Below, in pieces: positions 1 to 8,722 of a DNA stretch of 64,000 nt. Source of the DNA: Caloramator fervidus (GTDB lineage: Bacteria; Bacillota; Clostridia; Clostridiales; Caloramatoraceae); assembly GCF_900108045.1 (NCBI RefSeq), contig NZ_FNUK01000002.1, positions 1-64,000 of the forward strand. Reading direction: 5' to 3'. Each line of letters opens with the position of its first letter. Within the stretch, counting starts at the first letter, position 1. Under the pieces are notes generated by a model that made no database searches, was not told where the DNA came from, and saw only the letters and a list, made by a program, of their open reading frames with translations. The translations under genes were made by a program, and so were the position numbers.

Positions 1-770
1 CAATAGGAACAGAAAAGAGCAAAGGGACGAAGGTATTTGCTCTTGGTGGAAAGATAACAAATACAGGGCTTGTTGAAGTTCCGATGGGAATAACATTAAG
101 GGAAGTTATATATGAAATAGGTGGAGGAATACCAAACGGAAAGAAGTTTAAAGCTGTTCAAACAGGAGGACCATCAGGAGGATGTATACCAGCAGAACAT
201 CTGGATACGCCAATTGATTATGATACATTAACAGCTTTAGGTTCAATGATGGGATCAGGCGGTATGATAGTAATGGACGAAGATACTTGTATGGTAGACG
301 TTGCAAGGTTCTATCTAGATTTTACAAGAGATGAATCCTGTGGAAAGTGTACTCCTTGTAGAATAGGAACTAAGAGAATGCTTGAAATTTTAGATAAAAT
401 AGTAGAAGGAAAAGGAACGCTTGAAGATCTAGATAAATTAGAAGAACTTGGAAAACAAATTAAAGCAACTTCGTTATGTGGACTAGGACAGACAGCACCT
501 AATCCAGTTTTATCAACGCTTAAATATTTTAGAGATGAATATATTGCGCACGTAGTGAACAAGAAGTGTCCAGCAGGTGTATGTCAAGCCCTTTTACAAT
601 ATACAATCATTGAAGAAAAGTGTAAAGGTTGTGGTTTATGCGCAAGACAGTGTCCAGTAAATGCAATTTCAGGACAAGTTAAGAGTCCATTTAAGATTGA
701 TCCAGAAAAATGTATTAAATGTGGTGCATGTATAGAAAAGTGTCCATTTAAGGCTATAGTTAAGAAATAG
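1..770 (+). CDS. hydB: NADH-dependent hydrogenase beta subunit (HydB/NuoF-like), 3' part
   Basis: The reading frame is open from base 3 and the start lies before the window, so this is the C-terminal ~255 residues. HydB carries FMN and oxidises or reduces NADH in the cytoplasmic electron-bifurcating HydABC complex, passing electrons to HydA. Visible are the NuoF-type cluster site SCGKCTPCR with its later partner cysteine in SLCGLGQ, then a C-terminal two-cluster ferredoxin domain with [11 protein letters not shown] and [11 protein letters not shown]. The ferredoxin tail separates it from plain complex I NuoF. It ends just before the Shine-Dalgarno site of hydA, so the two are cotranscribed. 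The FMN and NADH sites are outside the window. Confidence 0.93.
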   Translation, partial: IGTEKSKGTKVFALGGKITNTGLVEVPMGITLREVIYEIGGGIPNGKKFKAVQTGGPSGGCIPAEHLDTPIDYDTLTALGSMMGSGGMIVMDEDTCMVDVARFYLDFTRDESCGKCTPCRIGTKRMLEILDKIVEGKGTLEDLDKLEELGKQIKATSLCGLGQTAPNPVLSTLKYFRDEYIAHVVNKKCPAGVCQALLQYTIIEEKCKGCGLCARQCPVNAISGQVKSPFKIDPEKCIKCGACIEKCPFKAIVKK

Positions 771-785
771 GAGGTGAAGACAATA

Positions 786-2522
786 ATGGAAATGGTAAAG
801 TTAACCATAGATGGAATCGAAGTAGAAGTGCCTAAAGGAACGACAGTTATTGAAGCAGCACGAAAAATAGGTATAAATATTCCAAGTCTTTGTTATTTAA
901 AAGGGGTGAGTCATACTTCAAGTTGTAGGGTTTGTGTAGTTGAAGTTGGTCCAAGGCTTATAGCTTCATGTACTTTACAATGTGAAAATGGAATGGAAAT
1001 TAAAACCAATACTCCAAGAGTTAGAGAGGCAAGAAAAACAGTAGTAGAACTTCTTTTATCAAATCATAAGAGAGAGTGTACTTCATGTGTTAGAAGTGAA
1101 AATTGTGAACTTCAAAGGTTAGCAAAGGAATTAAACATAAGGGATATAAGATTTGAAGGAGAAAGAATAAGTTATGAAATAGATCAATCTTCTCCTGCAC
1201 TTGTAAGAGATCAAGAGAAATGCGTGCTTTGCGGAAGATGTATAAATACATGTAAAAATGTGCAAACTGTAGGTGCAATAGATTTTTCAAGAAGAGGATT
1301 CAAAACAAGAATTTCAACTGCATTTGATAAAGATATAGCAGATACAGTGTGTGTAAATTGTGGTCAATGTATAATGGCTTGTCCAGTTGGTGCTCTAACT
1401 GAGAAGGAAAATATAAAAGATGTATGGAAGGCACTTGCTGATCCAGAAAAGTTTGTTGTAGTTCAAACTGCACCTGCTGTAAGAGTAGCACTCGGTGAAG
1501 AGTTTGGAATGCCGATGGGAACAAGGGTTACAGGTAAGATGGTTGCAGCACTTAGAAGACTAGGATTTGATAAAGTATTTGATACAGATTTTGCTGCCGA
1601 TTTAACTATAATGGAGGAAGGAACAGAATTCTTGTCTAGACTAGAAAAAGGAGAAAGACTTCCTCTTATGACAAGTTGTTGCCCAGGTTGGGTTAAATTT
1701 GTTGAACATTTTTATCCAGAGCTTATAGATAATTTATCAACTTGTAAATCACCACATGAGATGGAAGGAGCTTTAATTAAGCATTATTTAGCTGAAAAAC
1801 TTGGCATAGATAAGAAAAATGTTGTGGTTGTTTCAATAATGCCATGTGTTGCTAAAAAGTTTGAAAGTCAAAGAGAAGAGCTTTCAAATGAAAATATACA
1901 AGATGTAGACTACGTATTAACTACAAGAGAACTTGCACAGATGATTAAAGAAGCAGGGATAGATTTTGTAAACCTTCCAGATGAAGAATTTGATAATCCA
2001 CTTGGAGAATCAACAGGTGCAGGTGTTATCTTTGGAGCTACTGGTGGAGTTATGGAGGCAGCATTAAGAACGGTTTATGATATTCTTTCAGGACAGGATT
2101 TAGATTCAATAGAATATGTTCAAGTTAGAGGAACTGAAGGAATAAAGGAAGCAGAACTTACCCTACCAAATGGTAAGGTAATAAGAGTGGCTGTTGCACA
2201 TGGTCTTGGAAATGCTAGAAAGCTTATGGAGGTTGTAAAGAGCGGAGAAAAACATTATGATTTTATAGAAGTAATGGCTTGTCCAGGAGGATGCGTAACA
2301 GGAGGAGGACAGCCAATAGTAGATTCAAAAACGTTAGCGTGCATTGATGTTAAGGCTAAAAGAGCAGCAGCAATATATGATGAAGATAAAGATATGCCAA
2401 TTAGAAAGTCACATAAAAATCCATATGTAATAAAGTTATATGAAGAATTCTTAGGAAAACCAAATAGCCATAAAGCACACGAGTTATTGCATACTCATTA
2501 TGTGAAAAGGGATAGATTTTAA
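786..2522 (+). CDS. hydA: [FeFe]-hydrogenase catalytic subunit HydA
   Basis: This subunit makes or oxidises H2 at the H-cluster in the cytoplasm. In order it has a [2Fe-2S] ferredoxin domain (cysteines near residues 36, 47, 50, 62), a His-ligated cluster (H-x3-C-x2-C-x5-C near residue 94), two [4Fe-4S] sites (CVLCGRCINTC, CVNCGQCIMAC), and the H-cluster domain. All three signatures are intact: TSCCPGW, MPCVAKK and ACPGGCVTGGG. A C-terminal small-subunit-like tail follows. Length is about 578 residues, normal for modular clostridial HydA. A GTG at 774 is in frame but lies inside the AGGAGGTG ribosome site, so the ATG at 786 is preferred despite its 11-nt spacing. Confidence 0.96.
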   Translation: MEMVKLTIDGIEVEVPKGTTVIEAARKIGINIPSLCYLKGVSHTSSCRVCVVEVGPRLIASCTLQCENGMEIKTNTPRVREARKTVVELLLSNHKRECTSCVRSENCELQRLAKELNIRDIRFEGERISYEIDQSSPALVRDQEKCVLCGRCINTCKNVQTVGAIDFSRRGFKTRISTAFDKDIADTVCVNCGQCIMACPVGALTEKENIKDVWKALADPEKFVVVQTAPAVRVALGEEFGMPMGTRVTGKMVAALRRLGFDKVFDTDFAADLTIMEEGTEFLSRLEKGERLPLMTSCCPGWVKFVEHFYPELIDNLSTCKSPHEMEGALIKHYLAEKLGIDKKNVVVVSIMPCVAKKFESQREELSNENIQDVDYVLTTRELAQMIKEAGIDFVNLPDEEFDNPLGESTGAGVIFGATGGVMEAALRTVYDILSGQDLDSIEYVQVRGTEGIKEAELTLPNGKVIRVAVAHGLGNARKLMEVVKSGEKHYDFIEVMACPGGCVTGGGQPIVDSKTLACIDVKAKRAAAIYDEDKDMPIRKSHKNPYVIKLYEEFLGKPNSHKAHELLHTHYVKRDRF

Positions 2523-2524
2523 TA

Positions 2525-2659
2525 GGTATATCCGCTACAACAGTTTTTCTGTTGTGGGGGATTGAATTAAACTACCCGATTGCAAGGAGTTTTTCTAAGC
2601 AAGAGGGGAAGGTAAAATAGGTTATTTATACCTTCCAGCTTTTGCTGGAAGGTTTTTTT
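2525..2659 (+). promoter_or_regulatory. Attenuator-like structured leader of the H-cluster maturation operon
   Basis: The gap between hydA and the maturation genes holds three pairings seen directly. A 7-bp hairpin pairs 2537-2543 with 2549-2555. GGAAGGTA at 2607-2614 pairs with TACCTTCC at 2629-2636. The same CCTTCC is also the left arm of a terminator (2631-2639 with 2644-2652) followed by seven T. The last two cannot form together, which is the layout of a transcription attenuator or riboswitch. In addition GGTATA at 2525-2530 can close a ~100-nt domain with TATACC at 2627-2632. I did not recognise a known riboswitch consensus. The ligand, if any, is unknown. Confidence 0.6.
2631..2659 (+). 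terminator. Intrinsic terminator upstream of the TM1266-hydEGF genes
   Basis: A 9-bp stem CCTTCCAGC / GCTGGAAGG with a TTTT loop is followed by seven T residues. It can end hydA transcripts or attenuate read-through into the maturation genes. Its left arm is shared with a competing upstream hairpin. Confidence 0.85.
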
Positions 2660-2675
2660 GTAAGGAGGTGTTATA

Positions 2676-2921
2676 GTGGAAAAAAGACTTGGAATTGTAG
2701 GTATAGTTATAGAAGATTTAGAAAAAGCGAGCAGTGTTAATTATATTTTACATGAATATAGTGATATTATTGTTGGAAGAATGGGTATACCATATAGAAA
2801 TAGAGGTGTTTCTGTTATTTCATTAATTGTGGATGGAACAACAGATGAGATAAGTGCACTTACAGGGAAACTAGGAAAAATAAAAGGTGTTAGTGTGAAA
2901 TCAGCATTAACTAAGAAATAG
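2676..2921 (+). CDS. TM1266-family iron-only hydrogenase system regulator (putative)
   Basis: This 81-residue protein starts at GTG, 7 nt after AAGGAGG. It resembles the small ACT/NikR-C-like proteins typically encoded beside hydE, hydG and hydF. The opening (MEKRLGIVGIVIED), the central MGIPYRNRGVSVISLIVDG and the terminal GKLGKIKGVSVKSAL fit that fold. No DNA-binding segment is visible, so the 'regulator' name is by family only. It is 8 bp ahead of hydE and lies directly downstream of the attenuator-like leader. Its true role is not established. Confidence 0.8.
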   Translation: MEKRLGIVGIVIEDLEKASSVNYILHEYSDIIVGRMGIPYRNRGVSVISLIVDGTTDEISALTGKLGKIKGVSVKSALTKK

Positions 2922-2929
2922 GTGATAAA

Positions 2930-3961
2930 ATGAGAGAGTTATTGTATAGAATTGCTGAAGGTTATGTTCCAACTTTAAGTGAAATAGAAAATATATTGTC
3001 TTTAAATGAAGAAGATGCAGAGATTTTATTTAAGATTGCTGATGATATTAAAAAGTTATATTTTGGAAATTCAATTCATATAAGAGGTATAATTGAATTT
3101 TCGAATTATTGCAGAGCAAATTGCAAATACTGTGGTTTAAGGTGTAGCAATGATAAACTTATAAGATATCGAATGAGTAAGGAAGAAATTATAAATTGTG
3201 CTAAAGAAGCTATTGATGCTGGGTATAAAACTTTAGTTCTTCAATCTGGGGAAGATTTGTATTATACTAAGGAAATATTAGGAGATATAATTAAGTCTAT
3301 AAAAGAATATGCTGATATTTCAATAACTTTAAGTATAGGAGAAAGAAAATTTGAAGATTATAAATATTTAAAAGAAGTAGGAGCGGATAGATTTTTAATG
3401 AAACATGAAACAGCAGATGAGTTATTATACAATAATTTACATCCACATTCTACTTTTAATAATAGAATGAGTTGTTTAAAAAATCTAAAACAACTAGGAT
3501 ATCAGCTAGGTAGTGGTTTTATAATTGGACTTCCTGGACAGACTCTTAGAACCATTGCAAAAGATATAATGCTTCTTAAGGAATTAGATGTTGACATGGC
3601 TGGAATAGGACCATTTATTCCTCATAAAGGTACTCCACTTGGGAGTGAAAAACCAGGAAGTGCATTTTTAACTGTAAAAGTTATAGCTCTTTCTAGAATT
3701 CTTTTAAAAAGGGTTCATCTTCCAGCAACAACTGCACTTGGAGTTTTGGATAAAAAATATAGAGATAAAGCTTTTTTTGCAGGAGCTAATGTTATTATGC
3801 AAAAAATTGAACCATATAACTATAGAAAACTGTATGAAATATACCCTAAAACTTTAGAAGACAAAAAAAGCATAAAGCAAGAAAGACAGGAATTAGAAAT
3901 ATACTTAAAAGGTTTAAATTTAGAGATATCAAATGATAAGGGAGATGCTCTTATTTTATAG
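2930..3961 (+). CDS. hydE: [FeFe]-hydrogenase maturase HydE (radical SAM)
   Basis: HydE is a cytoplasmic radical SAM enzyme that takes part in building the diiron subcluster of the H-cluster with HydG and HydF. The SAM-cluster motif C-x3-C-x2-C is at residues 61, 65 and 68 (CRANCKYC). Length is 343 residues, usual for the family. The TLVLQSGED and GLPGQT segments are typical of the BioB/HydE group and the barrel is complete. It lies in an operon with the TM1266-like gene before it and hydG 11 bp after it. Confidence 0.95.
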   Translation: MRELLYRIAEGYVPTLSEIENILSLNEEDAEILFKIADDIKKLYFGNSIHIRGIIEFSNYCRANCKYCGLRCSNDKLIRYRMSKEEIINCAKEAIDAGYKTLVLQSGEDLYYTKEILGDIIKSIKEYADISITLSIGERKFEDYKYLKEVGADRFLMKHETADELLYNNLHPHSTFNNRMSCLKNLKQLGYQLGSGFIIGLPGQTLRTIAKDIMLLKELDVDMAGIGPFIPHKGTPLGSEKPGSAFLTVKVIALSRILLKRVHLPATTALGVLDKKYRDKAFFAGANVIMQKIEPYNYRKLYEIYPKTLEDKKSIKQERQELEIYLKGLNLEISNDKGDALIL

Positions 3962-3972
3962 GAGGTATAATT

Positions 3973-5388
3973 ATGGAAACAGTAAGACAAACATTTATAA
4001 ATGATAGAGAAATATTTGATATATTAAGTGAAGCTAAAATAAAGGCAAAAAATAAAGAATATGTAGTTAAAATATTAGAGAAAGCTGAAAAAGCAAAGGG
4101 GCTTGAACCATTAGAAGCTGCGGTATTGCTTAATGTCAATGATACGGGATATTTAAATAAGATTTTTAAGCTTGCAAAGTATATAAAAGAAAAGATATAT
4201 GGAAGAAGAATAGTGTTATTTGCCCCTTTGTATGTAAGTAATTATTGTGTAAATGAATGTGAATATTGCGGATATAAATATTCAAACTGTAGTTTTAAAA
4301 GAAGGAAATTGACCATGGATGAGCTTATAGAAGAAGTTAAAGTTTTGGAATCTCTTGGACATAAAAGACTTGCTCTTGAAGCAGGTGAAGATCCCCAAAA
4401 TTGTCCTATAGAGTATATTTTAGATTGCATAAAAACAATATATTCTATAAAATTTGACAATGGAAGTATAAGAAGAATAAATGTAAATATAGCAGCAACA
4501 AGTGTTGAGAATTATAAAAAACTTAAAGAAGCAGGTATTGGAACATATATATTATTTCAGGAAACTTACCATAAAGAAACTTACGAAAAAATGCATAAAA
4601 AAGGACCTAAACATAATTATGATTATCATACAACTGCAATGGATAGAGCAATGGAAGCAGGAATTGATGATGTAGGTCTTGGAGTTTTGTATGGACTTTA
4701 TGATTTTAAGTATGAAACAGTTGCAATGCTTATTCATGCAAAATACCTAGAAAATAAATTTGGAGTAGGACCTCATACGGTTTCTGTTCCAAGGCTAAAA
4801 AAGGCTGAAGGAGTTGATTTAAATAAATTTCCTTATTTAGTATCTGATGAAGATTTTAAAAAGATTGTAGCAGTTTTAAGATTGGCGCTTCCTTATACAG
4901 GAATGATTTTATCTACAAGAGAGGAACCAAAGTTTAGAGATGAGGTAATTGCTCTTGGTATTTCACAAATAAGTGCTGGCTCATGTACAGGAGTTGGCGG
5001 ATATGTTGAACATTATAAAAAACAACATAATGCAGATGAAAAACCTCAATTTCAAGTAGAAGATCATCGTTCACCTCTTGAGATCATAAAGAGCTTAATG
5101 AGGGGAGGATATATACCTAGCTATTGCACAGCATGTTATAGAGAAGGAAGAACAGGAGATAGATTTATGCGCCTTGCTAAAACAGGTCAAATAAACAATA
5201 TTTGCCAACCTAATGCATTAATTACTTTAAAAGAATTTTTGATTGATTATGGTGATGAAGAGGCAAAAAAATTAGGTGATGAAATTATAAAAAGAGAACT
5301 TAAAGCAATTCCTAATGAAAAAGTAAGACAATTGACAATAAATATGCTTAAAAGAATAGAACAAGGAGAAAGAGATTTAAGATTTTAA
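3973..5388 (+). CDS. hydG: [FeFe]-hydrogenase maturase HydG (tyrosine lyase)
   Basis: HydG cleaves tyrosine to supply CO and cyanide as iron ligands for the H-cluster. The N-terminal radical SAM motif CVNECEYC (cysteines 92, 96, 99) is intact. The C-terminal motif CTACYREGRTGDRFM, which binds the second auxiliary Fe-S cluster, is also intact, as is the GSCTGVGGY segment. Length is 471 residues, as expected for full-length HydG and longer than ThiH. It follows an AGGAGG site. hydF begins 11 bp downstream. Confidence 0.96.
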   Translation: METVRQTFINDREIFDILSEAKIKAKNKEYVVKILEKAEKAKGLEPLEAAVLLNVNDTGYLNKIFKLAKYIKEKIYGRRIVLFAPLYVSNYCVNECEYCGYKYSNCSFKRRKLTMDELIEEVKVLESLGHKRLALEAGEDPQNCPIEYILDCIKTIYSIKFDNGSIRRINVNIAATSVENYKKLKEAGIGTYILFQETYHKETYEKMHKKGPKHNYDYHTTAMDRAMEAGIDDVGLGVLYGLYDFKYETVAMLIHAKYLENKFGVGPHTVSVPRLKKAEGVDLNKFPYLVSDEDFKKIVAVLRLALPYTGMILSTREEPKFRDEVIALGISQISAGSCTGVGGYVEHYKKQHNADEKPQFQVEDHRSPLEIIKSLMRGGYIPSYCTACYREGRTGDRFMRLAKTGQINNICQPNALITLKEFLIDYGDEEAKKLGDEIIKRELKAIPNEKVRQLTINMLKRIEQGERDLRF

Positions 5389-5399
5389 GGAGGATTTTT

Positions 5400-6593
5400 A
5401 TGATAGATACTCCAAAGGCGAATAGACTTCATATTGCAATATTTGGTAGAAGAAATGCAGGAAAGTCAAGCCTTATAAATGCTTTAACAGGTCAAGAAAT
5501 TGCTCTTGTTTCAGATTATGCAGGTACAACTACAGATCCAGTTTATAAAGCTATGGAACTGTTGCCTATAGGACCTGTTGTAATAATAGATACTGCAGGA
5601 ATAGATGACGAAGGAGAAGTTGGTGAACTTAGAGTAAAAAAAACAAAGGAAGTTTTAGATAAGACAGATCTTGCATTGCTTGTATTTGATCCTGAAAATA
5701 CGGATTTTTCTATAGAACAAGAATGGTTTAACGCTTTGAAAGATAAAAAAATACCTACTATTGGTGTAATAAATAAGATAGATATACAAGATATAGATGA
5801 GAATAAATTAAAAAAATATTTTGATATTCCTTTTGTAAAGATAAGCGCAAAATTGAAAATGAATATAGGTAGACTTAAAGAAGCTATTCAGAAATATGCA
5901 CCTGAGGATTTTGAAAAAAAGACTATAGTAGGAGATATTGTAAAAGCCAAGAACTTAGTTGTTTTAGTAGCTCCACAAGATATTCAGGCTCCTAAAGGAA
6001 GACTTATACTTCCTCAAGTTCAAGTAATAAGGGATATACTAGATAATGATGGAGTTGCGTTAGTTGTAAAGGATAGCGAGTTAGAGGATATATTAAATTC
6101 TTTAAATAGAAAACCAGATTTAGTTATAACTGATTCACAAGTGTTTAAGAAAGTAAATGAGACACTAGAAGAAGATATTCCTTTAACATCGTTTTCTATT
6201 TTAATGGCAAAATATAAAGGTGATCTTAATATATTGATAGAAGGTGCGAAAACAATAGATAATTTAAAAGATGGAGATAGAGTTCTTATTGCTGAGGCTT
6301 GCACTCATCATCCGCTTGAAGGAGACATTGGACGCGAAAAACTGCCAAATTGGTTGAAACAAAGGACAGGAGCTAAACTTGATATTAAAGTCATTGCTGG
6401 TGTTGATTTTCCTGAAGATTTAACATCTTATAAACTTATAATTCATTGTGGAGCATGTATGTTTAATAGAAAGCAAATGATGACTCGAATAATAAGAGCA
6501 AAAGAACAAGGAGTTCCGATAACTAATTATGGAATAGCAATAGCATATATTAATGGAATACTTGATAGAGTAACAAAAATGTTAATAAAATAA
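5400..6593 (+). CDS. hydF: [FeFe]-hydrogenase maturation GTPase/scaffold HydF
   Basis: HydF is the GTPase scaffold that carries the diiron precursor and delivers it to apo-HydA. The N-terminal Era/TrmE-like GTPase has the P-loop GRRNAGKSS at residues 16-24, a DTAG switch motif and NKID. The C-terminal cluster-binding half has CTHHPLEGDIG and the distal HCGACM, the conserved CxH...HCxxC ligand set. Length is 397 residues. It is the last maturation gene and is followed by an intrinsic terminator, so TM1266-hydE-hydG-hydF is probably one transcription unit. Confidence 0.95.
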   Translation: MIDTPKANRLHIAIFGRRNAGKSSLINALTGQEIALVSDYAGTTTDPVYKAMELLPIGPVVIIDTAGIDDEGEVGELRVKKTKEVLDKTDLALLVFDPENTDFSIEQEWFNALKDKKIPTIGVINKIDIQDIDENKLKKYFDIPFVKISAKLKMNIGRLKEAIQKYAPEDFEKKTIVGDIVKAKNLVVLVAPQDIQAPKGRLILPQVQVIRDILDNDGVALVVKDSELEDILNSLNRKPDLVITDSQVFKKVNETLEEDIPLTSFSILMAKYKGDLNILIEGAKTIDNLKDGDRVLIAEACTHHPLEGDIGREKLPNWLKQRTGAKLDIKVIAGVDFPEDLTSYKLIIHCGACMFNRKQMMTRIIRAKEQGVPITNYGIAIAYINGILDRVTKMLIK

Positions 6594-6596
6594 AAT

Positions 6597-6621
6597 GGGC
6601 ACTATAAAGGTGCCTTTTTTA
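6597..6621 (+). terminator. Intrinsic terminator after hydF
   Basis: The GGCAC / GTGCC stem (6598-6602 with 6610-6614) is followed by a T-rich run. It separates the maturation operon from the DRTGG cassette. Confidence 0.8.
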
Positions 6622-6697
6622 TTTTAGTAAAATTTATTGAAAAATATTCAAAAAAATTATAATATTAGAATAGAATTTATAGCGGGGGAATATGGAT

Positions 6698-7048
6698 ATG
6701 CAATTAAGCATGATTAAAGATTTGCTTAACGCTGAAGTTTTATGTAATGAAGATATGTTATGTATGGAAACTTTTAGTGCTTTTGCAAGTGATTTAATGA
6801 GTGATGTTTTGGCTTTAAGTTGTAAAGAAACCATATTGATTACAGGGCTTACTAATATTCAGACCATAAGAACGGCAGAGATGCTTGATATAAAGTGTAT
6901 TATATTTGTTAGGAACAAAAAACCAGATAATAATGTTATACAGTTTGCAAAAGAGAAAGGGATATGTCTTTTAGCTACATCATATACTATGTTTACAACT
7001 TGTGGAATATTATATTGCAATGGAATAAAAGGAGCTGATATGTGCTAA
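6698..7048 (+). CDS. DRTGG domain-containing protein (first copy)
   Basis: This is a small protein of about 116 residues with the fold-like pattern of a DRTGG domain: an ETILITGLTNIQTIRTAEMLDI core and the terminal LATSYTMFTTCGILY stretch. DRTGG domains are known as regulatory modules in phosphotransacetylase- and HprK-like proteins, and their ligand is not settled. It opens a five-gene run with no gap over 11 bp that continues to 9766. A second ATG 6 bp upstream, at 6692, is too close to the GGGGGA ribosome site at 6684-6689, so 6698 is preferred. A weak TTGAAA/TATAAT pair with only 15-bp spacing lies at 6637-6663. Confidence 0.78.
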   Translation: MQLSMIKDLLNAEVLCNEDMLCMETFSAFASDLMSDVLALSCKETILITGLTNIQTIRTAEMLDIKCIIFVRNKKPDNNVIQFAKEKGICLLATSYTMFTTCGILYCNGIKGADMC

Positions 7049-7473
7049 TGGAGGAATTACTTTCTGTAAAATATGATGTTATCAGTGGAGATTTTATAAG
7101 AGGCGGAGAGGCTTCAAGTAATTTAAAAAAGCTTTTAAATCAACTTGGAATACGTAGCGATGTTGTAAAAAGAATTTGTGTTGCATGTTATGAAGCTGAA
7201 ATGAATATAGTTATACATAGTGTCGGAGGATACATACAGGCTAAAATTTATAATGATAGAATTGAAATTATAGCTTATGATAATGGTCCAGGTATTCCAG
7301 ATATTGAACTTGCGATGCAAGAAGGTTATTCTACTGCATCAGAGATTGCTCGTGAAATGGGGTTTGGGGGAGGAATGGGACTTCCAAATATAAAAAGGAG
7401 TAGTGATGAATTCTATATAACATCTGAAGTAGGTAAATATACCAAGCTAAAGATAATAATTTATTTTGACTAA
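7042..7473 (+). CDS. RsbW/SpoIIAB-like ATP-binding protein (HATPase_c)
   Basis: This is a 143-residue GHKL ATPase like the anti-sigma/serine kinase family. The N box is AEMNIVIHS, the G1 box is YDNGPGIPD, and a glycine-rich G2 region FGGGMGLPNIKRSSDEF is present. Such proteins bind ATP and phosphorylate or sequester a partner. No anti-anti-sigma (STAS) gene or sigma gene lies nearby, so the partner is unclear. GTG at 7042 has AGGAG 7 nt upstream. The ATG at 7048 overlaps the DRTGG stop but is 13 nt from the ribosome site. It is cotranscribed with the DRTGG gene and the hydrogenase-like gene. Confidence 0.85.
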   Translation: MLMEELLSVKYDVISGDFIRGGEASSNLKKLLNQLGIRSDVVKRICVACYEAEMNIVIHSVGGYIQAKIYNDRIEIIAYDNGPGIPDIELAMQEGYSTASEIAREMGFGGGMGLPNIKRSSDEFYITSEVGKYTKLKIIIYFD

Positions 7474-7483
7474 GGTGATTGTT

Positions 7484-8722
7484 ATGAAACAACTATTTCA
7501 TTCAGTTTCATTAATATCTGAAAAATGTATAGGATGTACTAAATGTTTAATGAATTGTCCTGTTGAAGCTATTAGGGTAAAAAATGGAAAAGCAGTTATC
7601 TATAATGAAAAATGTATAGATTGTGGGGAATGTATAAAAATATGTCCATATGGAGCACATGTGGCTGTTAAGGATTCATTAGATGATTTATCAAAGTATA
7701 AGAAAAAAGTTGTAATTCCTTCGGTTACTTTATATTCTCAATTTGGCTCTAAAGTACTTCCTTGTGATGTAAATGAAGCATTGTTAAAGCTTGGATTTGA
7801 TGAAGTATTTGATATAACATTTGCTTGCGATATTGCAGCAGAAATATTAAAAAAGGATATAGAAAACGTAGTTAAACCAGCTATTTCAACATTATGTCCA
7901 ACTGTTATAAGGCTTATAGAGACTGCTTATCCTAGCCTTATAAGTCATTTAGTAAAAATATTAACACCTATTGAAATTTCAGCATTTTTAATTAGAGAAA
8001 AGTATCAAAAACAAGGCTTAAAAAATGAAGATATAGGAGTTTTTTTCTTAACTCCATGTCCAAGTTGGGTTACAAAAATTAAGGAATTATCTAATAATGA
8101 AAATATAAAGATTAATGGTGCTATTCCAATAAGTGATATATATTCTAAAATGTTAAAATATATAAAGCATAGAGATACTAATGTAAACTATTATATTTCT
8201 AAGACAGGACTTTTATGGTCATATTCTGGAGGACAGTGTAAAGCAATAGATGTAGAAAATTCTATATCAGTTGACGGAATAAAAAATGTAATAAAGGTTT
8301 TAAATGATGTTGAAACAGGAAGATTAGATGATATTGATTACATTGAGGTTCTTGCATGTTCCAATGGTTGTGTTGGAGGACTTCTGCTTGTGGAAAATCC
8401 GTATAATGCAGAAAGAATAACAAAGATGATTATAAATAAAATAGACTTTACGTATAAAGTGTTTGATTTTAATAATATAAAAAATAAGCTAATAAATAAT
8501 AAAGATAGAGAAGATAAAACATTAAAATTATCTTCAGATTTTAAAAGTGCCGTTGAAATGATAAAAAATATGAATAATATAATAAATATGCTTCCTGGAA
8601 CAGACTGCGGCCTTTGTGGTTCTCCTTCCTGTAAAGCATTTGCCGAAGATGTTGCTAAGGGGCTTGCATGTATTGAAGATTGTAAATTTATAAGCAATGG
8701 AGGTAAAAAAGATGAAAGTTAA
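7484..8722 (+). CDS. Hydrogenase-like Fe-S protein with degenerate H-cluster motifs
   Basis: In order it has a two-cluster ferredoxin domain (CIGCTKCLMNC, CIDCGECIKIC; residues 15-54), an [FeFe]-hydrogenase large-subunit-like domain (~70-330), and a C-terminal four-cysteine Fe-S module (CGLCGSPSC ... C400). L1 is STLCPT instead of TSCCPGW, L2 is LTPCPSW instead of MPCVAKK, and L3 is ACSNGCVGG. The four cubane-ligand cysteines (138, 192, 292, 296) are kept, while the proton-relay cysteine is leucine and the L2 lysines are gone. This points to a sensor or electron-transfer role instead of H2 turnover. ATG 7484 follows AAGGTG by 6 nt. An upstream in-frame TTG at 7466 lacks a ribosome site. Confidence 0.85.
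   Translation: MKQLFHSVSLISEKCIGCTKCLMNCPVEAIRVKNGKAVIYNEKCIDCGECIKICPYGAHVAVKDSLDDLSKYKKKVVIPSVTLYSQFGSKVLPCDVNEALLKLGFDEVFDITFACDIAAEILKKDIENVVKPAISTLCPTVIRLIETAYPSLISHLVKILTPIEISAFLIREKYQKQGLKNEDIGVFFLTPCPSWVTKIKELSNNENIKINGAIPISDIYSKMLKYIKHRDTNVNYYISKTGLLWSYSGGQCKAIDVENSISVDGIKNVIKVLNDVETGRLDDIDYIEVLACSNGCVGGLLLVENPYNAERITKMIINKIDFTYKVFDFNNIKNKLINNKDREDKTLKLSSDFKSAVEMIKNMNNIINMLPGTDCGLCGSPSCKAFAEDVAKGLACIEDCKFISNGGKKDES

Noticed and set aside
774-785. GTG start of hydA
   Set aside because: The GTG lies inside the AGGAGGTG ribosome site, while ATG 786 gives the usual N-terminus.
2525-2659. Known riboswitch (TPP, THF, SAM, moco, c-di-GMP, fluoride) before the hydE operon
   Set aside because: I could not find the conserved cores of these classes by eye. 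An Infernal scan is needed to be sure.
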